Below, one piece after another: positions 43,439 through 55,722 of a stretch of DNA of 64,000 nucleotides (positions within the stretch are counted from its first letter, which is position 1; the number at the start of each line of letters is the position of its first letter). The position numbers were made by a program, and so were the translations under genes. Under the pieces are notes generated by a model, which searched no databases, was not told the DNA's origin, and saw nothing but the letters and a program-made list of their open reading frames with translations. The stretch spans positions 62,001 to 126,000 of the forward strand of contig NBIV01000085.1 in assembly GCA_003194525.1 (NCBI GenBank). Reading direction: 5' to 3'. Source of the stretch: Gracilariopsis chorda. Lineage: Eukaryota; Rhodophyta; Florideophyceae; Gracilariales; Gracilariaceae.

Positions 43439-43745
43439 CTGGTAGTACACCCTTTTTAGGGGTGGTCTCCGGGTCGAGGGTGCAACCTTTTTAAGGGTGG
43501 TGTCGGGGTGGAAGGTTCACCCTTTTTAAGGGTAGTGTCGGTGTGGAAGGTGCACTATTTTCAAGGGTGATGTTAGGGTGGAGGGTGCACCCTTTTTATG
43601 GGTGGAGGGTGCACCCTTTTTATGGGTGGTGCGTGGTTGGAGGGGGCACCGGTTTTAAGGGTGTTGTTAGCGTGGAGGGTGCACTGTTTCAAGGGTAGTG
43701 TTAGGGTGGAGGGTGCAACCTTTTTAACGGTGGTAGCGGGGTGCC
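43439..43745. repeat. G-rich minisatellite, 34-36-bp unit, about 8 copies
   Basis: Units start at about 43480, 43516, 43550, 43584, 43608 (short, 24 bp), 43644, 43678 and 43711. The consensus carries GGAGGGTGCACCC, TTTTTAAGGGTGGTG and TTAGGGT, so each unit holds GGGTGCACCC and CCCTTTTTAAGGG inverted pairs. Strong G/C strand asymmetry. Confidence 0.88.
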
Positions 43746-46600
43746 ATTTCAAACTCGGTAAAAATTGCCACGGGGTGGGAGTAAACGTCCCATGACTATG
43801 GGGGAGCCGTCGGAGTGGAGACTCAGCGAAATTAGCAGAGTAGGGAGGCCAGACGTTGTGAGTGGGGTGAAGCGTGCAGACTTAGATAGGTCGCGATGGG
43901 ACGATGTAGAAAGTGTGATTGTGTCAGGGTGGGGAATGCAAATGTTCTGACTGTGTCAGGACGGTGGCTGCAGATATAGTGACGGGTGGGGTTCAGACAC
44001 GGCGGCAAGAGGGAGACTCACACGCCTGCGAGTTTTCGAAGCTTTGTGGGTTTGGCAAATCTCGTTGTCAGAATGGGCACGTTTAAACTGCTGCAAAAAC
44101 TTTTACAGCGAGAATCGCCCAATCCACGCACTTTACGGACAACACCAGTATTTGGACAAAATCTTAAAAACGTCCAGTATCCCAACAAACAAACCACTCC
44201 TGGAGCCGTTACCCATCTAAAGCGAAGCGGGACAGTTCCGTTATGCATCCCACGTAACAAGACAGTCTGAGGCCAGATAACAAATTCGTAATGTTCAAAA
44301 CGCCAGCCACCCCCAAGTGACGAAAAAAGTGGACAAACATCGCACAGCCACGGCGCATCGGCCCAGTAAAATGAATTTTATTTGATACATATAACGCTGC
44401 ACACGTCATGCAAACAGCTGCTTTCTTGCAGTTTTTCGACGCCTTTCAATCGCGCGCTTGAGCGACACTGGCCGCTGTTGCTCACGATAGCGTTCGATGC
44501 TTATCCATGAGAGAAGTGCTCTGACTCTATCACGGTCAGCCTTGAAACGTGCAAAAGCTTTTTGAGGTAGCTGTAGTCGTGCATCAGCCACTCACAAACG
44601 TGCAAGCTCTTTTCGATATTCTGCAGTACGCTTCGCAATATCAACGGCGCGTATGGCTCGCGCCATTTCCACAACATTTGCTGAGGTCATAAGACAACCA
44701 TTACCTGTATCAACGTAGCCACAATCCAACATCTGCACATCAGAGCCCAGAACGTTCTTCCGGTACTCTGCGCAACGCTACATAAGTAGTCATTCCAGCT
44801 CTTCCACAGAAATTACACTGTCCCCGGTAGATGTAGCAGGCCGCGGCACATTCGATAAACGTTCCGGAGCCAAGTTCCACTGTCCAGCACGGCCAAACCC
44901 TGATTTTGTAACTTCTCTAGTGAAGCAAAAATAATTAGCTTCACGTAGCAAGGCAGCAAAACAAAACATATCAATTCCACTGTGGCGGGCACTAAGTGAA
45001 ATGTCGGCATTGATTGGATTCAAGTAGAATTTCAATGATAAAAACATAATCGTATCTAGCGGCTGAATTTTTCCAGAAGTATTTGCTGGAAGTGTTTACA
45101 CAATGCTGTTGTTATAATGAAAAAGATCAAGTACTTCAAGCAATTTGTGCGCCAGATACCCGTCCTAAATTAGCAAGATATTCCTTATCTTTGTTGTTAC
45201 ACCCTTTGAGTAGTCTATAAACCTGTCTGCCCATGGACGAAAGGTAACGGGGTCAAACTAAAAGTTGTGGGCCCTTTTAGCCACTACCGAACCGCGAGAT
45301 AGATTTGTCGCTGGTGTTTCCTAGTGTGCGACGCCATCATGCAAAACAGTACCATAAGAAAAATGGGTTTCTCTGAAGACGACAGGAAGAAGGCCGAGGT
45401 TGCGATTGGCACATACAAAAGGCATCATATACACTCTATATTTGTAGGTAAATTCATTCATGACCATGTCCCACAAGCCGTCAGGCGGGAATAGCCTTCT
45501 CTACAAAGTCACACCAGATAAGTCCTTGTCCGGGGTTACACTGGCCTCGTCGAGATTGAACATTCGTGAAGCGTCGATGTCGCAGTCCCTCATAATCCTC
45601 TTACGTGTGGCAAGATTATGTGCTAATGTATCGCCATATACTACTTTTTAGCGCTTGTTTTCTTGCAAAACGGCGCGAATAAAAGATATTCTTTGCGTAG
45701 GGTGTTTTCGAAATGATTGCAGATAAAAATAGGAGACATTGCCATGGTTTAGGGGTAATTTAATTAGGCGTTCGTGGGAGAGAGAGCGGCAAAATGTTCG
45801 TATCGGTTCTCTTAAGTAATAGTTGGTTAACAGTGTTCCGCGTGCAGCGAACCGCAGAAGAAAACACACAATTCTCTCCTCTTCTTCATCTGTGAGGCCT
45901 CGAATCCGCCTAAGTCTGGAGTTATGGAAGTGCTTTAGGCGTTAATGCAGAGTGAAGCACGGCAGGCCGAACTCGTGTGCAAGTGTGCGAAAGGGACTTC
46001 CATCTGCTATGGCAGCAATAGTGCTTTGAATAAGAGTCCCACGTGACTCCTTGGCTGGGTTTGCCATTGTCTTGGGAGGGGCTTGGAAGAAGGTTGGCGA
46101 TTAGAGTGCCGTTGAGGGTGGTTGCGGTATGGATTTCCATATAGTTGCATATTTCCTCATTTGCATTTCGCCGAATGCGCGCCAAAACTGTTTTGAGTGA
46201 TGTTGAATCGAATGCTGAGATACTTATTTTTTAACTGCAAAATTTTGAGAAGTTTTTGACTTTCTACCACTGATCTGCATTCCAGCTTCTTAAAATAGTG
46301 AAAAGTTTATTGTTGGATGAAATTTCAAAGCCCAAGTATTATCGTCGCATCCAACCATTGCTGCACCCCCCCCCCCCCTTACAGGCGATCAATGTGATTA
46401 TTAGTGAATTATCCCTAAGAGAGATTCGTTATGAATTCAGTATTTCTTCACTCAGTATTCAAAACCAGAACTGCATAAAGTAACGGTGCTCACAGGATCT
46501 TACGCAACAGACATGTCTTCAATAGCACATATGGCGGCCGTACCAACATGATCTCGTCAGTTTTACCCAGAAGTCATACAAAAAGAATTTCTTTGGATCG
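43746..46600. other. Unrecognised repeat-like region
   Basis: Broken minus-strand frames at 44406-44591, 44790-45047 and 45922-46185 could belong to one or two decayed transposases, but I cannot name a family. A C13 homopolymer run is at about 46366. Confidence 0.4.
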
Positions 46601-46841
46601 AAAGAACCAATGGGCCTTAATAACAAGGAACGTACCGCAACATCGAATGACTATAACTACCAATTCATTCCACCTGCTACTGTAAGCGGTGCTTTAGTAT
46701 CTTTGATACTACAGCAAATGCTCGCAAGCCATAGTCAAAGACAATCTCATATCAACAACAGCATTTCAAAACGTGTTTTCCACTATGACTGATCAAACGT
46801 GCTTACTGAACTTATGATTTCTAAAAGAAGATGTAGTCAAA

Positions 46842-47084
46842 ATGACAAGCGTCATATGTTCACCTTCTATGTTCAAAACAGCACGCAACCTCTACAAAAC
46901 CAGCTCCCTTCTTACAAATTGCATTATACTCAGTAGACTTGCTACGCGATACAGAGGGACAGACCGCGAATTAATGTTTCGCAAACATGCTGTAATACAG
47001 TGGTTACTATATATGCTCCTAAGAATGGGCTGTTACGGAAGATTTTTAACGGATTATCTGTACTTTCTAACTGGTGCTACGTAA
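46842..47084 (+). pseudogene. N-terminal fragment of Harbinger transposase 2
   Basis: The peptide IILSRLATRYRGTDRELMFR fits the conserved helical block before the catalytic core of Harbinger transposases (usually ...LRRLAYPNRLSDLEPLFGR). The rest of the gene resumes at 49641, beyond an LTR element inserted between 47117 and 49640. Confidence 0.5.
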
Positions 47085-47116
47085 CAAACCACTCCAAAGG
47101 AATCGTTCCAGAGGAC

Positions 47117-47554
47117 TGTAATTCGATTAGGTAGAATAACCTAATTAAGGTTTTTGTAGGGTAGAGTAGATAGTTTCCGTCGGTGTCAGCTCGCGGGACT
47201 GTATTTAGTACGCTGCATAAGCTCTACGTCCAGGGAAGTACACCAAACACCCTCAACGCTTGTTCTAGTTCGTTTGGTTCAACCTCGTGATACCCGCCTT
47301 CAGGTACACTATTACGTCATTCTCTTGATGTGGTTTCTAAGCCGCCAATACCCACGGCGTCCGATAGTAGCGCCTGTAGGATTATCTTCCGCACAGTGAA
47401 CCTGCTCTTCACTTGGTGCTTGCGGATCTGCTTTCACGATTCCACCGGTGCCGCTCCTATATTATGGAGACCACCACCTATTGGAACTTATCTGTTAGGC
47501 CGAATCCAAAACTCCTATTTTACGGACGGTGTGCGCACCACTGGCTGTACCACA
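47117..47554 (+). repeat. 5' LTR of the gag-only element
   Basis: 438 bp, TG...CA. It aligns over its whole length with 49210-49640; shared blocks include AGATAGTTTCCGTCG, GTTTGGTTCAACCTCGTGATAC and CTGTAGGATTATC. Moderate divergence between the pair suggests an old insertion. Confidence 0.8.
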
Positions 47555-47710
47555 ACTAGTCTCCAGACCTGGAAAATTCGTTCTTTAAGGTGTATCTAGC
47601 AGAGCGCCACAGAAATGCGCTACATTCGCACCTACTGGACTCCCCTTGTAGTAGAATCCTTCCTTAGGCTGATATGAAAGTAGAAAAAAATCACCCCGAC
47701 CTAATCCTCT

Positions 47711-49207
47711 GTGCACCTTCAAGAACCTACCCCGCAAACCCCCTCTCAAGTTCCTCAGGAACTGGGCTCCCAAAATGGACGCAGCATGGGCACCACCCCT
47801 CAAGGACCCACCGCCCTTCTGGATGATCCTGAACGTCTCCTACCGAATGCCGGCTCCAGTGTCGAACGGTTCCGACAATGTCTAAGTAGACCAAATGACC
47901 CGAGGATAGCGGCTACCTACGCCACCCCTCAGAAGAATACCACTGTGGAAGTTGAAGAACCCAAGACGGCGTCACAACCGCTGCAACGTCAGGAGATCAG
48001 GGCCCAGGGTGCGATAGAACCCGGTACACTTACCGCGTTCATGGCCCCACGTCTCACCGATTGGCTCTCCCAAGTGCTCGCCAAACGGATTCCTGCAGGT
48101 GCCGAGACGCATCTCGGATCTGGCAACCACGCCCTAGTGGAGGAGATTACGATCGAAAGTGCGCACCGTGCGGCAGACGCCCTCTTGGATTTGGATGTTT
48201 TCCTAGACGTGATTTCTGATGTTAGCCGAGCAGAGACTTGCTCCCATACCACGCACCTACAACCGGTAGCCGCCTTTTAAATTGCATCTTCCGTACAGGA
48301 GAGGTTCCCTCTATCAACACCTATCGTAACGCCGGCAGAGGAGGACAGGATACTGCCATTTCTCGCACCGAAGAAAGATATAACACCGCTGCAAGGAAAC
48401 GGGGAAGCCTTGGAAATACTCCTATGGACCGTTTGGACCTGAAACCCCACGGAGGAGGACAGGATACCGGGCACGATAAAATTCACCTTTGGAGAGGAGG
48501 ATAGGATCCTCCGGTGGTGAATTGCTATAACGAGGACCACGTCAGATCCCCAGACACCACTCAGGAAAGACAAAGACGAAGATGGAGGGACAAAAGAAGA
48601 AATAGGAGACACCCCGATTCGGAGAGTAGTGCGGGCACCGATTCCAAGAACAGCCCCGACTCTGAGAACGATGCCCCTCTGAACAAGAAACGACCAGGGG
48701 CCAAGACGATCGTCCCGTTAAACGATCTTTTCGCCAATGTGGTGGATTATGAAACCTGCAAATTGAATGATGGCTCTACTCTTTATGACAAGTTGGTCGC
48801 TAAACGACTTACAAAGATTCAGTGCCGAATGGATATTCAAATGAAGAAATACACCTTTTCAGGCGAGGACCCCATCTCAGTGCTGAATTTCATTACACGC
48901 TTCCGTTGGGCGCGTAACACAAACGGCATTCAAGAAGGTGCCATCATGTTGGTGCTTTCAATTCTACCTCGATGGGCAGGCGCACTACCTCTTGCAACCC
49001 CGCCTCACAGGAGAAAGCGCCATTGTGGATGATCTTGGAATGGAAGTCCTAATGACGTATTCCAAGGCGGTCAACTTCCTCCTCGAACGGTATGCCACAG
49101 ACGACGTGATTCCGGATGTCGACGCTGACGTCACCTTCTACCAGCAGAGCCTGGGAATCACCGAAACGGTGCTCTCACAGAAACTCTGGAGCAAGGCCCT
49201 AAAATGG
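47711..49207 (+). pseudogene. Gag of the gag-only LTR element
   Basis: The N-terminal part (47711-48280) has no clear match. A basic, Ser/Asp-rich linker follows, then the gypsy gag core with KKYTFSGEDPISVLNFITRF, homologous to TGEDPVLVLDFL in gypsy copies A and B. A frameshift near 48960 splits the core, which goes on with YLDGQAHYLLQPRL and AVNFLLERYATDD. The frame runs into the 3' LTR before any zinc knuckle. A GGAGGACAGGATAC-like unit appears three times at about 48340-48510. Confidence 0.75.
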
Positions 49208-49209
49208 AC

Positions 49210-49640
49210 TGTATATGGATTAGGTAGAATAAAATAACTAAGATTTTTTGTAGGGTACAGTAGATAGTTTCCGTCGATGTCAGCTCGCGGCACTGTATAT
49301 AGTGCGCCGCATGAGCTCCACCTCCCGGGAAGTAAACCAAGCACCCTCGAGGCCTGTTCAAGCTCGTTTGGTTCAACCTCGTGATACTCACCTTCAGATA
49401 CACGCTCTAGGTGTGGTTTCTAAGCTGCCAATACCCAGCGCATCCCATAGCAGCCTCTGTAGGATTATCGTGCGCCAAGTGAACCCGCTCTTCGCTTGGA
49501 GCTTGCAGATGTACTTTCCGGATTCCACCTGTCGCCACTTCTATATTAAGGAGAACACCACCTATTAGAACTCATCTGTTCGGCCGAATCGAAAAGTCCT
49601 ATTTTATGGACGTTATTCTCATCACTGGCTATACCAAACA
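49210..49640 (+). repeat. 3' LTR of the gag-only element
   Basis: 431-bp partner of 47117-47554. The base after its end resumes the Harbinger transposase frame. Confidence 0.8.
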
Positions 49641-49643
49641 TGC

Positions 49644-50418
49644 ATTTGAGCTCAGTGAAATGGTTTGGGAAGGGATATATTCTTTTCTAGATGAGCACGA
49701 AAACTTAATCACCTGCCAATTACATCCGGAGTATATAGACCAACATGCCACCCGATGGTAGGAAGCAGGTGGGAAGAGAACGGTTTCGTTACACAACTGC
49801 ATCGGGTTTATTGATGGAACCGTATGGAGAACTGCCCGTCCTTATGATGAAGGAATCTAAAATGATGTATAAAATGGACAGAAACGAACACGTGCTCTGA
49901 AGTTTCAAACGGTTATTACACCCGATGGTATCATTGTTAATGCATAAGGGCTGGTGAAAAGTAGAAGACATGACTGGAAGTTGTATGCTTGGTCGGAAAT
50001 GGACGAACATTTGGAAACAGCGCTGCACTGCAGAAATGTTCAGTATTGCATATACGGCGATAGTAGATGCAAAGAGATTAAATACCTTCAAGTTCCATTT
50101 CACGTATCGCAACTAATTGACGATCAATGCGCTTTCAATACCGCAATTTCATCGGGGCGCATAACGGTAGAATGGGCTTCTAAAGACGGGAAGACATACT
50201 GGGGCACGACCGACTTCAGACGCAAACATCGTGTCCTACAAGCGCCAGTTGGTTCTCTTTATCATGTCTCTCTACTTTTGTATAGCTTACGTTTATGGTT
50301 CCATGGAAACCAAATGTCAATGGTTCCATGGAAACCAAATGTCACGCTACTTTCACTGCCGTCCAACCTCCCTGCAAGCATACCTTGCCGTTCGAGGATA
50401 GCACAGATTTTGCTCTGA
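49644..50418 (+). pseudogene. Harbinger transposase 2, catalytic part (DDE_Tnp_4)
   Basis: One frame shows NCIGFIDGTVWRTARP (first Asp), RALKFQTVITPDGIIVNA, RRHDWKLY, CIYGDSRCKE (second Asp) and RITVEWASKDGK (Glu). It is broken only by nonsense codons: TAG at 49759 and three TAA between about 49857 and 49950. The N-terminal part is cut off by the LTR element at 47117-49640. Confidence 0.75.
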
Positions 50419-50859
50419 GTTCTTCCTTGTTACCCCCGTCGCCATTATTTGCGTCGTTTGTCATTTCTCTAGTAGCAGGAACAGCTTGTAAACCTATGAT
50501 AGCATCCATCAACATTGCAAACTTTTGAACATACAGCGTTTGCGCTTACTCGTGCTCACGCTTGCGCTCATCTCGATAAAGAACTTTGTCGTATTTGGAT
50601 GCTTCGAACCATTCACATTCTAACTTTGATCTCTTCTTTTATACCTTCAAACGACAAGCATCGCCGCTTTCTATAGTGGTTTTAAAAGATGCAGTTTCAT
50701 CATCAACAGATGGCGATGATAAACAGCGACTTGCTTTCGATTTCTTGGATGGTCTTTCACATTTTCCTTCATTGCTTCCGTCACTTCCATCCTCTGACTC
50801 ACGCCTTCTTGTTGCTCTTTGTCTAATAAATGCTGCAAGGTTTTCCTTCTTTTTCTAAG

Positions 50860-51357
50860 TTATTCTTGCATTCGACTTTTTTCCTTTCGCGCTTCCAAAA
50901 AATTGTGACGAGCTTCTTTCATCACACTTCGAAATTCTTCAAGCCCGCCGATCTCACCGCCAACTCCACTTAATTTGGCTGCAATTGCCTCCTGCTGGTC
51001 GAACCTATCTTGCAATCTTTTTAAGCGATCTTGCACACACATCCATGTTACTGCGTGTTTAAGACGTTTACTTCCATTCACGTTAGCATCTGCTATCTCA
51101 AAACGTTCGCGCGTTTCGCCATTTGGTGCAATGTGGGCTTTTTTAGCAGCGAATTCTCTCGTAGCTATGACGTCGTCTTCTTTGCGGAAGCGATACCGAT
51201 TTTCAATCGGTGTTGGGCTTATAGCTGGCCCGGGGTCCTTTGATGCTGGTGGTTGTACATGGAGCATAGTTTTCGGCCTGCTTGAAGACGTCTGGGTTTC
51301 GTTTTCTACCGGAGTTATTGGTAGCATTTGGACGAGGTAGACTTGGCAGCACGTCAA
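50860..51357 (-). CDS. Putative Myb/SANT-like partner protein of Harbinger 2
   Basis: A 165-residue open frame, convergent to the transposase. It starts with a Ser/Pro-rich stretch, then RYRFRKEDDVIATREF and KHAVTWMCVQDRLKRLQDRF, which resemble the Trp-poor Myb/SANT-like domain of the second Harbinger gene, and ends in a charged coiled coil. In Harbinger elements this protein helps import and target the transposase. The domain call rests on pattern and position. Confidence 0.5.
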   Translation of the reverse strand: MTCCQVYLVQMLPITPVENETQTSSSRPKTMLHVQPPASKDPGPAISPTPIENRYRFRKEDDVIATREFAAKKAHIAPNGETRERFEIADANVNGSKRLKHAVTWMCVQDRLKRLQDRFDQQEAIAAKLSGVGGEIGGLEEFRSVMKEARHNFLEARKEKSRMQE

Positions 51358-51663
51358 TGATGGTCTTGGAACAATGCGGTTGCAGAAGGAGACGAATTTG
51401 AAGTATGCGCTTTCTGAAGCTCACGTGGCTTCATTACAGACCCATTTTCACTGTTTTGGAGACATAAGACTTCACTAAATTTGGAGTGCTGTCTTCCTGA
51501 GCACCACACACACAATAGTGTGGCTCAATCTATATTGCAATCCACATTAGTTATGGTACGATAAAATTGGTGTGAGCCACACAAATATCTCGTACCTTTC
51601 GTGGTTTGGGCTTCCTATGGAACCTCAGGCAATCTCCCAAACGACCTGACCTCCAAACTTAGC

Positions 51664-52622
51664 TCAAAACGTGCGTATGATACAGTGAAGCTCAGGAAAC
51701 AACTGCCTCTCTTCCAACTGCCCATTCAAATTCAAAGCCATTCTGCATCCGATAATGGATTTTCTACCATAGCTCACTCCGTCTGTATCGTGTGATGCGT
51801 TTGCTGCGCAAACAGACCTCAATACAAGTTTGAGAAAAAACCACTTGGCCAGATTGCTTAGTTTTCCCGACTTTCTCATGCCATCCGACCACATTCGCTT
51901 ATCAAGAGCATTCATCTTATATCAATCCCATTTAATCCGCCAATACGTCTTTAATTTGTGAATAACAAACCTATCGAGTGGCTGAACCAGGTGGGAAGCG
52001 TGGTATAGAAAGAACCAAATCTCCGTATTAATCTCTTGCAGTCCAGCTCTCACTTCTTCTGTGCGGTCATGCGTGTTGACATTATCAACCTGAAGAACAC
52101 GTTTGTTCACATCAGAATGATGATTTGAAAGTCGTTTTTCATTAAGCCACTGCAAAAATACCCGCTTTTCCATCCATTCTTTTGGCCCGTGCGGTATGCC
52201 ACACCTGGAACATCGTCTGGGAGGCCTTGGGTGAGATAGGTTTTGTCTGCATTTTTGAGTATAAGCATGGGTGTTTGGATTCAAGCATGTGGGCCGCCAG
52301 ATACCAATACCATCATCGTCATAAAATCGTCACCGGATACAAATTCTGCGTATCGAACATTTTTGTCATCAACCAAAGCCAATGTTTTGTCATTTTCCAT
52401 GTTTATGCAAAAATGAGTCTCTTCTTCGTTTAATACGTCTTCCCCCTTACCCCCATTCGAACGAAAATTCCTTGCCAGTTGTCCAAGATGAAACGCTACT
52501 TTTCTCTTAGTCCTTTTCTGCTTGTTCGGCAAAATCTGGAGTTTGCCATATCGCAACCGATTAAAGATCTGGGCTCTTTGCATGAATGATTGGATCAATC
52601 TGGGAGTTATGCAGTCCTTCAA
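51664..52622 (-). pseudogene. pogo/Tigger-like transposase (DDE_1) remnant
   Basis: Three minus-strand pieces in order, 52622-52281, 52284-51922 and 51915-51664, give one protein. It shows NEEETHFCINMENDKTLALV (first acidic residue region), VLQVDNVNTHD (second Asp), HLVQPLDRFVIHKLKTYWR (the conserved block after it) and a C-terminal helical tail. One frameshift near 52282 and one TGA near 51922 break it. The N-terminal DNA-binding part is not recognisable. Confidence 0.8.
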
Positions 52623-54770
52623 TTCCTTTCCATTTTAGACTCAATCATTTGTTGTTGATACGCCCTTTCTATGCTGCGTGATATAGAAGTAATTGTCAAC
52701 CTACGGAGGAATCGGGCGCTGAATTTAACTCCAGCCTTTCGCATGCGATTGATCCCTTCTAGTAAACCCGTTTACAAATGCGCTACCCATGGTGTCATGT
52801 TGCGTCCCTGGTCTTTGGAAACCTTCAGAGAATGTCACTGAAACTCATTTTGCGTGTGTCTCACAAATGAACGGTTTTGACCCTTTGCAATTCTGTCCTG
52901 TACAGGAGCAAGGGTGTCGCAGTCTCTGCAATACCTTCTCAACCGTTGAAGGTTTGTGTTCGTTGTCCGTTTGAATAATTTACAAACTTATTTCACTGGT
53001 CGGGCTGGTACGTGTTTGTTCTGCTCTATAATAGTGGTTTCAAGCCTGCATTTTGCTATGTGGCCTTTTTTGGAGTTTGTGAGAATTCGGTGAGTTTTTT
53101 ACTACCTTTTCTGGTTTTAGTGCTACGCTTATTGGCAAGAGCTGTATTTTCATTGTTTGGAAGGACTGTATCACCTTGTTTCCATGCGGGAGCTTTTCTG
53201 TTCTCATTTGCTGGCAGACGTACGCCTGGGAATTTGGCTAGCAGTGGAGAGGCATAAAGCAATAGGTCTTGAATCTTCTGATAGCTTGATGAGAAAACGT
53301 TATCAGAAGCGGTCAGCATCTGGTAATCTGCTGGACCACACAGCAGCCGTTTTCTGTTTGAAATGGGGAAATGTTTTCAAAGTCACGCGATTTATCTCAT
53401 CAAACAGGTTTCCTACATAAGAATTAGAGTGAGCCAAAATATATAGCGTGTCTACACTATTTTTCCGCCCACAGTAATCACAGTGATCGCCTGTACCTTT
53501 GGAGCTTTAGATATCCATGAAGTTTGGCTCAAGCGATCTGGTCGTGGAGGCAAATGGATTTCTTTGGGGGGAAGGGGAAAATCTAACCAAGGTAGGTGAG
53601 GTAGCAGAAACATTGAATCATAGACCGGAGTCAAATGTCCAGTACCAGCTTATTTGGACCCGTTTGGGCAGGTTCCTCCTCAACCAACAGCGGCCCTCCA
53701 TTTCAAATCTGCTACAATCGCTACTGCGAGGAAGATATTGTGACGCTCTCGACCTACTCAGCGCTTGCCAATTGTTTGTGACATGATTCCGAAAAGCCCA
53801 CAAGTTGGTCTTGTTGAATTCAGTTGCTTCCTTCAAACGAATCCGGGCATCATGCTCTAGATCTCTTTTCAACTCGCTTCACTGATGCATCTACTCTCAA
53901 GGCACAAATTACTTCTTTCTCTTGGCCTTCCAACGGTCTCCATCTCTCGAGAAAGCTTGACGTTTTTCACGATGTTAAACGAACGCTGATCTTGTAAGTA
54001 CAACTACTCAAAAACGAAACCACAAAGTATCACGGTCAACTAGATCAATTAACTACAATATTTTTCCAAACTGTTCAATGCCTTCTATTGGGCTAAAATG
54101 GTTGCCTTGCTCAGTTCATGACTAATGCGCTGTGTATGTGGCTCTTGCGTACCCATATAATCCGTATATGTGCTGATATCTTTGCTGTTTTCCCTCTTTG
54201 GGCGATTCTTAGCACTGAACCATTCGGTATACCCTCTCTTTTGCTTTTGGTGGCGAACAGTGCCTTGGTTATGCATTTTAATATTTATCAAAATTGTATT
54301 TGACGCCAGTTGTGGGAACAAATCGTTGATGCTAGCTCGGTCTAGGAAGAATGGCATAATCCTCGCCAAGAAACTCCGATAGGATCTTGTTTTTTGCAAG
54401 CGATTTTTTTGTATGATCAAGTATCTTGCGCACTCATGCTAGTGTTTGGGGGCTTATGCTGCTCGCTAAACGATGAATATGGTCGTAAATGGCCTGGCAA
54501 TCTGACTAAGAGAGGTAGTTTTGTACTTCAACGTCATCCTCAGTTCGGCCTATCAAGTTGCAACACATATCATGGTCATCATCCAGAGCAGTTTTACTGA
54601 GCGTTTCAATTACTCTTTTGTCATCGAAGAACCCAGAGTTTTGTATTACATGCGTAACATACTTTTTCCGGACTGCACTTGTGTTTTAAAGAGAGTATTC
54701 ATCAAAAAGTTAGTAAATTGCAATGTATTCGTCTGAGACGCATGTCAAAGATGGGTTACGGGGTCGTTCT
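52623..54770. other. No clear gene; possibly the rest of a MULE-like element
   Basis: Minus-strand frames at 53056-53319, 53618-53872 and 54085-54420 are plausible decayed coding sequence but match nothing I recognise. Confidence 0.35.
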
Positions 54771-54774
54771 TCTT

Positions 54775-54900
54775 GTTAAACGGTGGTGAAACGTGTGGTA
54801 TGTCGGCATGGAAATCCCATAGAGGTGAGTTTAAGGCAAGAGCAGCACGCCTTCAATCTGCTGAGAGGCCCGTCATCTTTAACTACCATCTCTGTCGCAA
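54775..54900 (-). pseudogene. SWIM zinc-finger remnant, MULE-like transposase
   Basis: The minus strand reads CSCLKLTSMGFPCRH (codons 54844-54800), a complete CxCx(n)CxH SWIM motif, which in transposons marks the C-terminus of MULE-type transposases. Frames on either side (up to about 55417) could belong to it but are broken. Confidence 0.5.
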
Positions 54901-55722
54901 ACTGAACAATAACCCACTGAATTGGTTTTTTATGCTTTTTTGTGTTCATGAGATAATCTCCACCCCACAGTAGTTTGGAAGGAGCGACAGGTACAATAGA
55001 ACGTCCATTCTGTATATCAATATTCGGCCAGATTTCACGGTCGTACTTTATGACTTCTGCTCGAACAACTCTGAGATTATTTGCATGCTAGACACTAATA
55101 TGTACAAGACTGGAGAGGCAATAGCTCTTGAACTCTGCGTTGAGCCAGTCCATGACAGATTTGGGAAAAGTAAGTCCGCATCGTCTAGTTCATTGGTGCC
55201 GTGAGCTCAGAGAAGACTTGCCTCCAATGTGTGCTGCCCTTCTTTCGGCTGCTTGCTTCATTTTCACAAGGCGAATTTCGACTGGCACCTGTGGAAGTAT
55301 TACCATCTTGGAGATGATATAGGATCTATAGCCTGCAATCGATGCGTCGGTATATCCCATTCTCTGGAAAAGATACCTCGTTGGTACAGAGGCATCTTTG
55401 AAGCAAATGATTATCATCTGTGTGTTCTGAACGTAAAGATATTTGTAAGAAACTGGGAAGATCGTAGAGACGCTATTAAATTATCGTTCTTCAAATGATT
55501 TTGTCCTCCTTAGAAAGTAGACAGTCTCTTCGATCTTATTAGATTGAAAAATTCCCGTGACATGTCTTCACACCATTCAGTTCGTTCTATCTTAAAGCAT
55601 CATGCCCTCACATTGCGCATTTAATTCAGGTGCCCCTCATTCAGACAAATGAATGAGGTAAGGAACACTTTCTTCGTCGCATTGATGCAAGACGTGCTTT
55701 GATTCATTGTCATTATAGATGG

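Larger units (their letters stand above)
47117..49640 (+). mobile_element. Gag-only LTR retrotransposon (TR-GAG type) nested in Harbinger 2
   Basis: Two directly repeated LTRs, 47117-47554 and 49210-49640, flank a 1.65-kb interior that encodes only gag. No protease, RT or integrase is seen. LTR starts (TGTA, then GATTAGGTAGAATAA) and ends (CACTGGCT-TACCA...CA) match. Length fits non-autonomous TR-GAG elements known from plants. No clear 5-bp target duplication is seen. Confidence 0.75.

Noticed and set aside
43439-43745. CRISPR-like array
   Set aside because: Units are contiguous and degenerate with no unique spacers, and the DNA is eukaryotic nuclear.
51511-51582. Terminal inverted repeat pair of the pogo-like element (GTGTGGCTCA / TGAGCCACAC)
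   Set aside because: The two arms are only about 50 bp apart and both lie on one side of the gene. No partner was found at the other side, so it is just a local hairpin.
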